NCBI RefSeq assembly: GCF_002243045.1
Contig: NZ_MBKP01000005.1
Location: 62,001-126,000 of the forward strand
Length of the DNA stretch: 64,000 bases
DNA from: Methanolobus psychrotolerans
Lineage (GTDB): Archaea > Halobacteriota > Methanosarcinia > Methanosarcinales > Methanosarcinaceae
Direction of reading: 5' to 3'
The position numbers and the translations under genes are program-made. Below, one piece after another: positions 35,286-43,028 of this stretch. Every line of letters starts with the position of its first letter. Position 1 is the first letter of the stretch. A model generated the notes under the pieces. It did not search any database, was not told the origin of the DNA, and was given only the letters and a program-made list of their open reading frames with translations.

Positions 35286-35582
35286 TTCCTAGTATGCTTT
35301 TTGCAGTGAAAAGTAATCAGTGTGTATTTAGTTTTAATTGGATTGATAAAATGCAAGAAAAACTTTAGTATATATAATGTAATTCACAACGTGAATATAT
35401 GTTTTTCTCTCAAAACAGGTCTGGTTTCAAACAAAATAGATGAGGTTTTAGTTTTTCCTACATTTCTTGGAAAAAAGAAACGAATTGAACCTGGAATTTA
35501 CAAGATCAGAAAACAAATAGAACTATAAATAGAAATAGAAATATAACTATAAATATATGAGGAAACTATAAGCAGTAAGTTA
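35286..35582. other. 297-bp intergenic region
   Basis: AT-rich sequence with short AAATAGAAATAG-type repetition near 35527-35545. An open frame at 35322-35528 lacks a ribosome binding site and protein-like composition and was not accepted. Confidence 0.4.
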
Positions 35583-36392
35583 TTAAAGTTCCCTTAGAAG
35601 ACGGAATCCTGTAAATCCCATACGATCGGAGGCAATGTTGGCGCTGCGAAGTGCTGACCGACAGTATCTGGACAGGCTGCTCCAGCAACCTCCACGATCA
35701 ACACGGAGGGAAGTGGTGCTATACTTCCAGGCACTACCATCTACAGGAGAACCTTCGAAACTTGAATGCCATTTATCCTCACACCATTCCCAAACATTGC
35801 CATTCATGTCATACAAACCCCATGGATTTGGCTTCTTCTGACCTACCGGATGAGTCGTTTTTCCTGAACACCATCCGTACTCATCCAGATCGGATTCATT
35901 GTCTCCAAAAGAATACTTGGTTGTTGTACCTGCTCTGCAGGCAAACTCCCACTCGGCTTCAGATGGCAAACGGTATTTATCAGTACCCTCTTTTGCGTTC
36001 AGTTTATTAACAAACTCCTGTGCATCATTCCATGAAACCTGCTCTACTGGGTGGTTATAATGTCCTTTAAAGAAAGATGGATTACTACCCATTATCGACA
36101 TCCATTCTCTCTGTGTTACCGGATATTTTCCAAGATAAAATGCTTTTGAAATTGTAACTTCATGAACCGGTCTTGCAGTAACATCCTGTTTTGAACCCAT
36201 CATGAACTTACCTGCAGGAATGAGTACAAATTCCATTCCTATGGAGTTTGTATAAATTTTGAATAGATTCTCATTCTCAGATGCTTTAACATATCCTTTA
36301 GTAATTTTTTCAGTTCCATTTTGTTCACTATTATACCTGTTATTGCGTTTATCAATCCGATTTACTGTTTCACAATGAACCATATTCAACAC
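35583..36392 (-). CDS. formylglycine-generating-enzyme-like (SUMF1/FGE-sulfatase) protein
   Basis: From residue 48 on the sequence is a complete FGE-sulfatase domain: FVLIPAGKFMMGS, YPVTQREW, HPVEQVSWNDAQEFVNKL, RLPSEAEWEFACRAG, LYDMNGNVWEWCEDKW, RGGCWSS and GFRLL. True FGE converts a sulfatase cysteine to formylglycine using two active cysteines; those in CRSALRS and WCSG cannot be assigned with certainty, and no sulfatase gene is near. Many archaeal members are of unknown role. The first 45 residues are polar and probably unstructured. Confidence 0.88.
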   Translation of the reverse strand: MLNMVHCETVNRIDKRNNRYNSEQNGTEKITKGYVKASENENLFKIYTNSIGMEFVLIPAGKFMMGSKQDVTARPVHEVTISKAFYLGKYPVTQREWMSIMGSNPSFFKGHYNHPVEQVSWNDAQEFVNKLNAKEGTDKYRLPSEAEWEFACRAGTTTKYSFGDNESDLDEYGWCSGKTTHPVGQKKPNPWGLYDMNGNVWEWCEDKWHSSFEGSPVDGSAWKYSTTSLRVDRGGCWSSLSRYCRSALRSANIASDRMGFTGFRLLREL

Positions 36393-36743
36393 CTATGACA
36401 TTGTATCGGGTAATATTGCTCTGGTCATTTCTTGCTTCAGGAATCAAATGAATTTCGGGCACATACAGAAAATATTATACCAATAACTACAATTGAAACA
36501 GAATAAACTTAGATTACTTTCTAAAATTCCACTGCAAAAGAATCCCACATAATGACACTCTCCCAAATTGCCATTATTGTCCTTTTAAGAATATATATCT
36601 TAATTATTGTTAGTTTTTGCGCCTCAGCTTCAATAACAATTTATCCTTTATACCCTGAGACTTTTTGTTTATAATAAAGATATTTAATTCTGAAAGTTTG
36701 AAATGCAGTCACACCAAAAATATTCATATTTATCTGAAAATAT
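36393..36743. other. 351-bp intergenic region
   Basis: Only AT-rich, promoter-like sequence for the FGE-like gene on the left side; no gene or clear repeat is seen. Confidence 0.4.
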
Positions 36744-37076
36744 TCATTCAATCTTCTCAATGAAAATCTCCACTTTATGTATTTTTTTTACGAGGGTCTT
36801 GGATACTTTTTCATTTTCCACCCAGTATGCATTCATTACTGTTGCAGGAACATAACAATTCTCACATATACTGTTCTTCATGCTCTTCATAATAAGTTCA
36901 TAGTAAGGAATATTCTGATTTGACATTTCAGTGTTGGGAAGATCAAAATCACAGCCCCATTTTTTCAATTTATCACAATCTGTTTCGATATGTATATGCG
37001 TCTTCCTGCCTTCAGTGACTGCTGTTACGTAGGTCTTATATCCGCAAAGGGACTCTACTGACATTGTTACAACCAT
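36744..37076 (-). CDS. DUF6951-like small Cys protein, paralogue 3
   Basis: 110 residues with SLCGYKTYV, HIETDCDKLKKWGCDFDLP and ICENCYVPATVMNAYWVENEKVSKTLVKKI. It is closest to paralogue 4 (shared KKWG..F.LP, I..NCYVP.TVM.AYW.EN.K.SK..VKK). The two lie head to tail 40 bases apart and probably share a transcript. Confidence 0.75.
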   Translation of the reverse strand: MVVTMSVESLCGYKTYVTAVTEGRKTHIHIETDCDKLKKWGCDFDLPNTEMSNQNIPYYELIMKSMKNSICENCYVPATVMNAYWVENEKVSKTLVKKIHKVEIFIEKIE

Positions 37077-37116
37077 ATGTATCTTCCATTGAAAAACGTT
37101 GTTCAGGGAGTGCTCC

Positions 37117-37458
37117 TCACTTTATCTCTTCAAACGTTATATTCACACTCTTGTATTTCTTTACGATATCTTTGGAGATCTTCCCATTCTCTATCCAGTA
37201 AGCACTCATCACCGTTGGCGGAACATAGCAATTACTGCAAATTGAGTACATTTCCATTTTTTTGTTAAGCAGATCAAAAGCTACATCTCTATCCATAAGA
37301 TCCATTTTTGGGAGATTGAACTCATTCCCCCATTTTTTAATCTTTGCACAGGTAGTATCAACATTTATACGTGTGTTTTTACCTTCGTGCTGGGCAAGTA
37401 TCGTTGTTTTGTTCCTGCAAATATTTTCCAATGAAATAATAACTGTCATGATATGCAA
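37117..37458 (-). CDS. DUF6951-like small Cys protein, paralogue 4
   Basis: 113 residues with the same order of motifs: NVDTTCAKIKKWGNEFNLP and CSNCYVPPTVMSAYWIENGKISKDIVKKY. The first family cysteine (CG) is here ICRNK. A start at codon 4 is equally possible. It is the upstream member of the paralogue 3-4 pair. Confidence 0.75.
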   Translation of the reverse strand: MHIMTVIISLENICRNKTTILAQHEGKNTRINVDTTCAKIKKWGNEFNLPKMDLMDRDVAFDLLNKKMEMYSICSNCYVPPTVMSAYWIENGKISKDIVKKYKSVNITFEEIK

Positions 37459-37606
37459 CTCTGAAAATGCATGGTAATTGGCTTTGAAGACTGGGCTTTA
37501 CATTATATTAAATATTTTTATGTTCACAACATGCTTTAACCTTTCGTTAAACACCTGAGAGCAAATAGTAACCAAAAATAATATTAATGAATTTTCTTAA
37601 TAAAAT

Positions 37607-37765
37607 ATGGAAACGGAAATCTTTACCCTTGGTTTTTCGAAACCGGTCTTCTTATTGGGGAGATACAGTTCGTTTTTAGTAAAGATTGAATTGACGGCAT
37701 ATAAGGGTAACGTATCAACCGGCTTCACATTGAAAGCAGGGATATTGCGTCTTTTTCCAGCATGA
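37607..37765 (+). CDS. possible small or truncated protein, 52 aa
   Basis: An ATG-started frame whose product reads like real protein (FLLGRYSSFLVKIELTAYKG, VSTGFTLKAGILRL) but ends abruptly. No ribosome binding site is evident. It may be the N-terminal stump of a lost gene. The rest of the 500-bp stretch 37459-37959 holds nothing that I can name. Confidence 0.35.
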   Translation: METEIFTLGFSKPVFLLGRYSSFLVKIELTAYKGNVSTGFTLKAGILRLFPA

Positions 37766-37959
37766 TGAAAGCTGGTGGCTTAGTCTGCTCATCATACACC
37801 TTCTGAAATGGTTCAGGTTTATTGCCCTGTATCTCAGTTTTGTTGCTATATCTATATTTTCACTTTTTCACTCTAATCGGCAGTTAATATCTTACTCTGT
37901 AATATTTAAATTTATGTATCATGGGTTTCAAGCATATATTGACAAACATAAAGCAGAAC

Positions 37960-38691
37960 TTATAAACCAATCCCCAATCCCCACTTGGTAATTATGCCTA
38001 TAAAAACAGCAATGGTAAAACTCAACAGGGTGCCTATCAGTATATACTCACTCACTTTCCGATCCGTTGTGAACCTGAATATGGACTTGGCAGTTACAAG
38101 CAAACCAATTGCCTGATACTGGTCAAGCAGGACAAACGTAAGGAGTAAAAAACGCTCCAGCCGACCTATCCATAGTCCGGCATTCAGCAAACCTTCACCA
38201 TCGTTTCCCTCTTTGTCATGCTGCCAGGGCTCAGTAAATTTCCCAATTACTATTCCACTTGGCCAGATCACAACTATGTAGGCAACAAGCAGTACCCACA
38301 TTTCAGTTCCGGCAAATGGAATAAATGACAGTTCCCCTACAACACTCAGTGGTCCCGTGATCAGGGTCCAAACAACAAGTATTGTAATAATATGTGCCAT
38401 CTGGTCAAGAATGAACCATCTCAGATCATCTTTCCTTGTGGACTTGAAACCATCTATAAGTATGTGGGAAACTGTGTAAGCAACAAACAACCAGATATAA
38501 GTGAAAGCTCCTGACAGGACATATGCAAGTGAACCTGCGATCAATCCATGCATGTAAAGCCATCGGGAACGCCATTTATTCTCAAAACGGTCATCGACCA
38601 TAGACCTGCTCTGGAATACAAAATCAGCAAGCAAATGTGAAAGAATTAGTTTTGCAAGCAGTGAAACATTCAGAAGGTCGGTGTCCATCAT
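37960..38691 (-). CDS. DUF3307 family membrane protein
   Basis: About seven membrane segments with the DUF3307 start (AKLILSHLLADFVFQ) and HGLIAGSLAY / SHILIDGFKS, whose histidines and aspartates recall metal-dependent membrane hydrolases. Function is unknown. Its ATG overlaps the stop of the SatD gene by four bases, so the two proteins are made together. Confidence 0.82.
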   Translation of the reverse strand: MMDTDLLNVSLLAKLILSHLLADFVFQSRSMVDDRFENKWRSRWLYMHGLIAGSLAYVLSGAFTYIWLFVAYTVSHILIDGFKSTRKDDLRWFILDQMAHIITILVVWTLITGPLSVVGELSFIPFAGTEMWVLLVAYIVVIWPSGIVIGKFTEPWQHDKEGNDGEGLLNAGLWIGRLERFLLLTFVLLDQYQAIGLLVTAKSIFRFTTDRKVSEYILIGTLLSFTIAVFIGIITKWGLGIGL

Positions 38692-39395
38692 TTATCACTC
38701 TTTACAAATGCATCCGGATATTCAAATAAGTTTTCATAGTTCGTGAGGAACTTTTTGACAGCATCAAAACCTGCGGCTTTCAGGCTCTGGGATATAGTAG
38801 ACTGAGACTTTCCATGCCTTGAAGCTATCTCTTCCTGTGTTGAACCTGAAAGTCTCTCCAAAAGTATCTCCTTCTGGACATTTGTCCACCTCCCGGCAAT
38901 GAGATCCAAAAAAACACATTGCACTTCAAGCATCAGATTCAGTGCCTGGTTTGAAGTAACGATCATCAGATTCTGATCTTTTTGCTTCATGCCATCAAGA
39001 GTCTTGCCAGAAAGCCTGAAAGCCACACCATCCGCTTCTCCCACATTACCGGACTCAGGAATATAGTCAATTGTCCCAATACCGATGGAAATGCGTGCAG
39101 CTAAGTCCTTTGCATCCTTATTAAACAAACGGAGTCTCAGGGACAGGAGGACAGAAGCAAGCAAAGCACACTCCGGCCGGGTAAGAACTACCTGAAAACT
39201 ATCGCCTCTGAATATCCCGAAAGGCAGGAGAATAGCATCCTGAAGCTGTAACTGTTCTTTTATAAATGTGAAAGACTCACGCAAATAGGACAGAAACAAC
39301 TTCCGGTCTTCGTATTCAAGTTCTGAAGATCTTACCAGATCCCCTGTTATAACAGCACATAAGTCATCTTTGTAGATTATAGCCTTCAGCCCCAT
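38688..39395 (-). CDS. SatD family protein, 235 aa, with HTH
   Basis: The first 165 residues match the SatD pattern (CAVITGDLVRSSELEYEDR, GIFRGDSFQVVLT, ARISIGIGTIDYI), which resembles a nucleotide-cyclase-like fold with conserved GD and FRGDSFQ. The C-terminal part is a helix-turn-helix (SGSTQEEIASRHGKSQSTIS). SatD was first named in a Streptococcus signal-recognition-particle locus, but its job is unknown. The SatD-DUF3307 pair recurs in bacteria and archaea, which suggests a horizontally shared regulatory unit. Confidence 0.82.
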   Translation of the reverse strand: MGLKAIIYKDDLCAVITGDLVRSSELEYEDRKLFLSYLRESFTFIKEQLQLQDAILLPFGIFRGDSFQVVLTRPECALLASVLLSLRLRLFNKDAKDLAARISIGIGTIDYIPESGNVGEADGVAFRLSGKTLDGMKQKDQNLMIVTSNQALNLMLEVQCVFLDLIAGRWTNVQKEILLERLSGSTQEEIASRHGKSQSTISQSLKAAGFDAVKKFLTNYENLFEYPDAFVKSDK

Positions 39396-39636
39396 TTCGT
39401 GGAAAATATTTCTTGGAAAACATTGCTTATATTATTGTAAATAATAGCAGTTTTAGGACTTATTATTAAGTATAATAAGTAATTAAACTTATATTTAAGT
39501 ATTACAGGCCATAATACTTATATTTTATTGTTGCAAAATGATGACGAGTTATTAGCCTTATGTAACTGCAAACCAAACTGAATCTAAATAAATGCGTATA
39601 TAGTTGAAAATCAATTATTAGGAAATAAACGAGGAG

Positions 39637-40362
39637 ATGAGATGCTTGAATCATAAATACATTAAGATCGTTGCCGTCATTGCAATGCTTTCAATTACAA
39701 TCGTAAGTCTTGGATGTGTGGCCACGGATAATAATACCACACAGGAAGAATTACCGGTTGCTGGGGAAAATAATGCAGTTGATGAAATGACTGAGGAAGT
39801 ACAGCCCATTATGATTTCCTATTCAGAAAATGACAGCCAGAGTACTGCATATGCCCTTAAGGGAGATACCATCATTGTTATACTTGAAGAGAATCCCACA
39901 ACAGGATACTCATGGAACATGACCGCCAGTGAGGGGCTTGAGCTTAAAGGTGACAGTTATGAACAAACGACAGGAACTGAGGGATTGACAGGTGCAGGTG
40001 GCTCACACCAGTGGACATTTGAAGTTACCGATACTGACGACCAAAGCTTATCCGCAGTTTACATGCGCCCATGGGAAGAAAAGACCGGAACTGAAGACAC
40101 CTTCAGTCTGGACATCATGGTCCTTGCAGAAGACGAATTGATAAAAGGCAGCGGGACAGTTACATACCAGAACCTTGAAGGCGGATTCTATGGCATAATA
40201 ACTGAAGATGATATGCACTATGATCCCATTAATCTGGCTGAACAATTCAAGAATGATGGAACTAAAGTTGAATTCGTTGCATACTCAAGAGATGACATGA
40301 TGAGTTTCCACATGTGGGGGCAACTCGTACAAATAAGGACTATCAATGAGATCAGTGAGTAA
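39637..40362 (+). CDS. chagasin-like (I42) cysteine protease inhibitor lipoprotein
   Basis: The N terminus is a lipoprotein signal (IAMLSITIVSLGC). The chagasin domain has all three inhibitory loops: NPTTGYSW, GAGGSHQW and YMRPWEE. The family blocks papain-like cysteine proteases. An additional C-terminal domain of about 75 residues (GSGTVTYQNLEGGFYGI...) is of the kind found after I42 domains in archaea. A TTG at 39646 with GAGGAG at good distance is a likely real start. A strong terminator follows. Confidence 0.92.
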   Translation: MRCLNHKYIKIVAVIAMLSITIVSLGCVATDNNTTQEELPVAGENNAVDEMTEEVQPIMISYSENDSQSTAYALKGDTIIVILEENPTTGYSWNMTASEGLELKGDSYEQTTGTEGLTGAGGSHQWTFEVTDTDDQSLSAVYMRPWEEKTGTEDTFSLDIMVLAEDELIKGSGTVTYQNLEGGFYGIITEDDMHYDPINLAEQFKNDGTKVEFVAYSRDDMMSFHMWGQLVQIRTINEISE

Positions 40363-40371
40363 AAACATATG

Positions 40372-40402
40372 ATCTGTTACCGTGGTAACAGATTCTTTTT
40401 TT
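40372..40402 (+). terminator. hairpin terminator after the chagasin-like gene
   Basis: ATCTGTTACC (40372-40381) pairs perfectly with GGTAACAGAT (40384-40393) and is followed by TCTTTTTTT. It lies between convergent genes. Confidence 0.85.
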
Positions 40403-40409
40403 GTATTTA

Positions 40410-41108
40410 TTATTCCAGATTATGCATCATCGGGAGGAAGGAAATGTTGATAGGCTCACCAAATGCCCTGTCACCCGCATCCCCAAGACCCGGCAGGATG
40501 TAACCATTATCATTTAGTCCTCTGTCTATTTTGGTCACATATATTTCAACATCATGCAGCTCTTTTTTGATTGCGCTGATCCCTTCGGGAGCTGCAAGTA
40601 CACCGATTATGACCACCCTTTTCGGATTGCCGCATTCATTTATCGCTTTGATTGTCTTCAGAAGGGTTGAACCGGTTGCTATCATTGGGTCCGCTACTAT
40701 CAGGGTGTCTTCTTCCTTTATATGCGGGACCTTGATGTACTTCATCTCAATCTCAAAGTCAGGTGCCTTTCCCCTTGAAGCTGATACAATTCCCACCCTT
40801 GCATGTTCAAGAGTCTTGATAAGACCTTCCATAAGAGGAATGGCAACCCTAAGCACTGTGATAATGAACACATTGTTCCTGTCACCCGAAACAACACCAT
40901 CGGCTTTCTCAAGAGGGGTTTCTATCCTGACACGTTTAAAATCCATGGTCTTGGTAAACTCATAACCCATATACCTCCCTAATTTAACAAGACCCTTCCT
41001 GAACTTGATGTTCTCTGTTTCTTTTGACCGCAGTTCGGTCAGGACCTCCATCAGGTACGGAGAGTCCTCAAATGAATAAACACCTTCCCATCTTACATCT
41101 TTTATCAT
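40410..41108 (-). CDS. upp: uracil phosphoribosyltransferase
   Basis: The enzyme makes UMP from uracil and PRPP. The PRPP-binding loop [20 protein letters not shown] and the C-terminal uracil site [14 protein letters not shown] are complete, and the length (232) is that of archaeal Upp. It lies 33 bases after the permease gene on the same strand, forming a uracil salvage operon. Confidence 0.95.
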   Translation of the reverse strand: MIKDVRWEGVYSFEDSPYLMEVLTELRSKETENIKFRKGLVKLGRYMGYEFTKTMDFKRVRIETPLEKADGVVSGDRNNVFIITVLRVAIPLMEGLIKTLEHARVGIVSASRGKAPDFEIEMKYIKVPHIKEEDTLIVADPMIATGSTLLKTIKAINECGNPKRVVIIGVLAAPEGISAIKKELHDVEIYVTKIDRGLNDNGYILPGLGDAGDRAFGEPINISFLPMMHNLE

Positions 41109-41141
41109 ATTTCCACCTTATTTGAATAATTAATTTTATAA

Positions 41142-42392
41142 TTATTTGAGCAGTTGATCCATTATTATTGCTGATATGGCACCTACTGCCATTCCTGATT
41201 CAAGGATACTTGCAATTATCTGCGGGAAATTTGCCAGGAACTCTGCAGGAAGTTGCGGAGCACCAAGACCAAGCACCAGTGAGCTTGCAAGAATGAGCGT
41301 GTTCCTGTCATTCAGCTCCACTCTATCCTTTATCAGTTTAAGTCCTGTAACACCTATCATTCCATAGAGTGCGGTTGTCAGGCCACCAAGTACAGGCGCA
41401 GGGATAGATGCCAGCAGGCCGGAGAATTTTGGAATAAGTGAGAACAGTATGAGAATGCCTGCACCTATCTGAACTACCTGTACACTGGATACTTTTGTCA
41501 GAGCCACAAGGCCAATGTTCTCAGAATAACTGGTAGTACCACATGCACCGAATACACCGGCAATAGAGCATGCAAGACCTTCCGAACCAATACCACGGTT
41601 TATTTTCCCGTTGTCTATTGGCAGGTCTGCAATGGTGGATATGGCATGATAGTCGCCCACACTTTCTATAATGCTTACCATGAATGCGAAAAGAAGTATT
41701 ACTATGGCACTTATATCAAATATCGGAGTGCCCCATGGAAGCAATTTTGGGAGACTGAAAAATGGCAGGCTTTTCACAAGACTGAAATCAACCAGTCCGA
41801 ATGCTATGCTCAGAATGTAGCCTGCCAATACGCCTGCAATCACAGGCATGGTCCTGAAGGTGCCTTTTGCTTTCAATGCAACAAGTATTGTGGTGATGAA
41901 AGTCGCAAGGGCAATGACAGAAGAAGGCAGGATTGTAGTACCGGCAGCATCAGCAAAATAGTTAAAAGAATACTGGACAGCCACATTGGCAAGGGAGAAA
42001 CCCACAAGCATGATGGTTATGCCTGTTACAAGGGGTGAGAAAAGCTTTTTAAGTTTACCGATGAGCCCTAAAGCCCCGGTCAGCCCTTCGACAATACCAC
42101 CTACGATCAGGGCGCCTTCCACCGCGGTAAGACCTATTCCCGAACCAATGGCAATAAGACCCGGGATGAAGGCAAAACTTGAACCCTGGACAATGGGAAA
42201 CCTGGAACCTATAAATGTCTGTAACAGGGTTGCAATTCCCATCGCCAGAAGAACAGCCTGTATCATCACTGCAATATCCGACAATGGAAGTCCTATAGCA
42301 GAACCAACAACCAGAGGAACAGTCACAGTCGCACCGAACATCGCCAGCACGTGCTGGAATCCTAAAACGATCCGTTTCATACCAATCTCCAT
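41142..42392 (-). CDS. uraA: uracil/xanthine permease (NCS2 family)
   Basis: About 14 membrane segments with NCS2 signatures: FQHVLAMFGATVTVPLVVG at the start, QGSSFAFIPG, and SIIESVGDYHAIS with the conserved E/D in the substrate site, then GIGSEGLACSIAGVFGACGTTSYSENIG. Coupling to upp makes uracil the likely substrate. Codon 5 (MKRIVLG) is an alternative start. Confidence 0.93.
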   Translation of the reverse strand: MEIGMKRIVLGFQHVLAMFGATVTVPLVVGSAIGLPLSDIAVMIQAVLLAMGIATLLQTFIGSRFPIVQGSSFAFIPGLIAIGSGIGLTAVEGALIVGGIVEGLTGALGLIGKLKKLFSPLVTGITIMLVGFSLANVAVQYSFNYFADAAGTTILPSSVIALATFITTILVALKAKGTFRTMPVIAGVLAGYILSIAFGLVDFSLVKSLPFFSLPKLLPWGTPIFDISAIVILLFAFMVSIIESVGDYHAISTIADLPIDNGKINRGIGSEGLACSIAGVFGACGTTSYSENIGLVALTKVSSVQVVQIGAGILILFSLIPKFSGLLASIPAPVLGGLTTALYGMIGVTGLKLIKDRVELNDRNTLILASSLVLGLGAPQLPAEFLANFPQIIASILESGMAVGAISAIIMDQLLK

Positions 42393-42605
42393 AAAATGAT
42401 TAAAACGACCTGTATTTCAACTTTGGTGGCCAGACTTCTTCATGGCAAATATATTTACTAATTATTTCAATTATAATTATATTTTTCCGGATAGCATTCT
42501 TATTCTGTGATCGATAAACATCAAACTGGGGCACATATCTTAAGTAAATGAACAAGTGAAAACATTTTTAACCGGCAGAGATGATATATTTTTAGGAGGG
42601 ACACG

Positions 42606-42800
42606 ATGGATAAAATCAAAGAAAAAAAGGAAAAAGAGATAGAGGACATTGAAATTCCGAGTCTTGAGGAACAAATAGATAACTGGTGTACCATACCGGA
42701 ACAAAATGACGATACAAAAAGTGCAGCAGACCTTGAAATCGATGCCTGGTGCGACAACACCACTGTGGAACATGAAGAGAAGAAAAAGCATAAAAAGTAA
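42606..42800 (+). CDS. small charged protein, 64 aa, with duplicated E-x-D-x-W-C motif
   Basis: A strong ribosome binding site (AGGAGGGACACG) precedes the ATG. The product begins and ends with Lys/Glu clusters and contains two similar units, LEEQIDNWC and LEIDAWC. No family is known to me. It lies upstream of the metallopeptidase/radical SAM operon on the same strand, 144 bases before the 27-codon ORF; whether it belongs to it is open. Confidence 0.6.
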   Translation: MDKIKEKKEKEIEDIEIPSLEEQIDNWCTIPEQNDDTKSAADLEIDAWCDNTTVEHEEKKKHKK

Positions 42801-42944
42801 ATATCCTTTACATTTCTATTTTTTCGATTGGGTATTAAGATAGTTTAAATGTTTTTTGAGAGTAAACTTTATAATTTATAAGCTCTCAAATATAAATGAG
42901 AGAGAGAGTCAAAGCCAGAGCTTAGCGGGGGCGCTCTAAGTCTT

Positions 42945-43028
42945 ATGGCTAAGACCATATCCTCAATAAACGAAAAATCAGCAATCCAATTAGTGGAGGC
43001 TGTACTCAGGGGAGAGAACTATGTATGA
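42945..43028 (+). CDS. 27-aa ORF overlapping the metallopeptidase start
   Basis: The ATG at 42945 opens a frame (MAKTISSINEKSAIQLVEAV..., ending GENYV) whose TGA at 43026-43028 overlaps the start of the M4 gene by eight bases in another frame. The product is a typical amphipathic helix. It could be a small peptide of the modification system, a leader peptide controlling translation, or the original N terminus separated by a frameshift. The bases before it form a possible hairpin with CTTAG/CTAAG arms (42921-42940). Confidence 0.4.
   Translation: MAKTISSINEKSAIQLVEAVLRGENYV

Noticed and set aside
35322-35528. A 68-codon open frame on the plus strand
   Set aside because: No ribosome binding site, AT-driven composition and no protein-like pattern.
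35583-36392. Assigning true formylglycine-generating activity
   Set aside because: The two catalytic cysteines could not be placed with certainty and no sulfatase gene is in the window.
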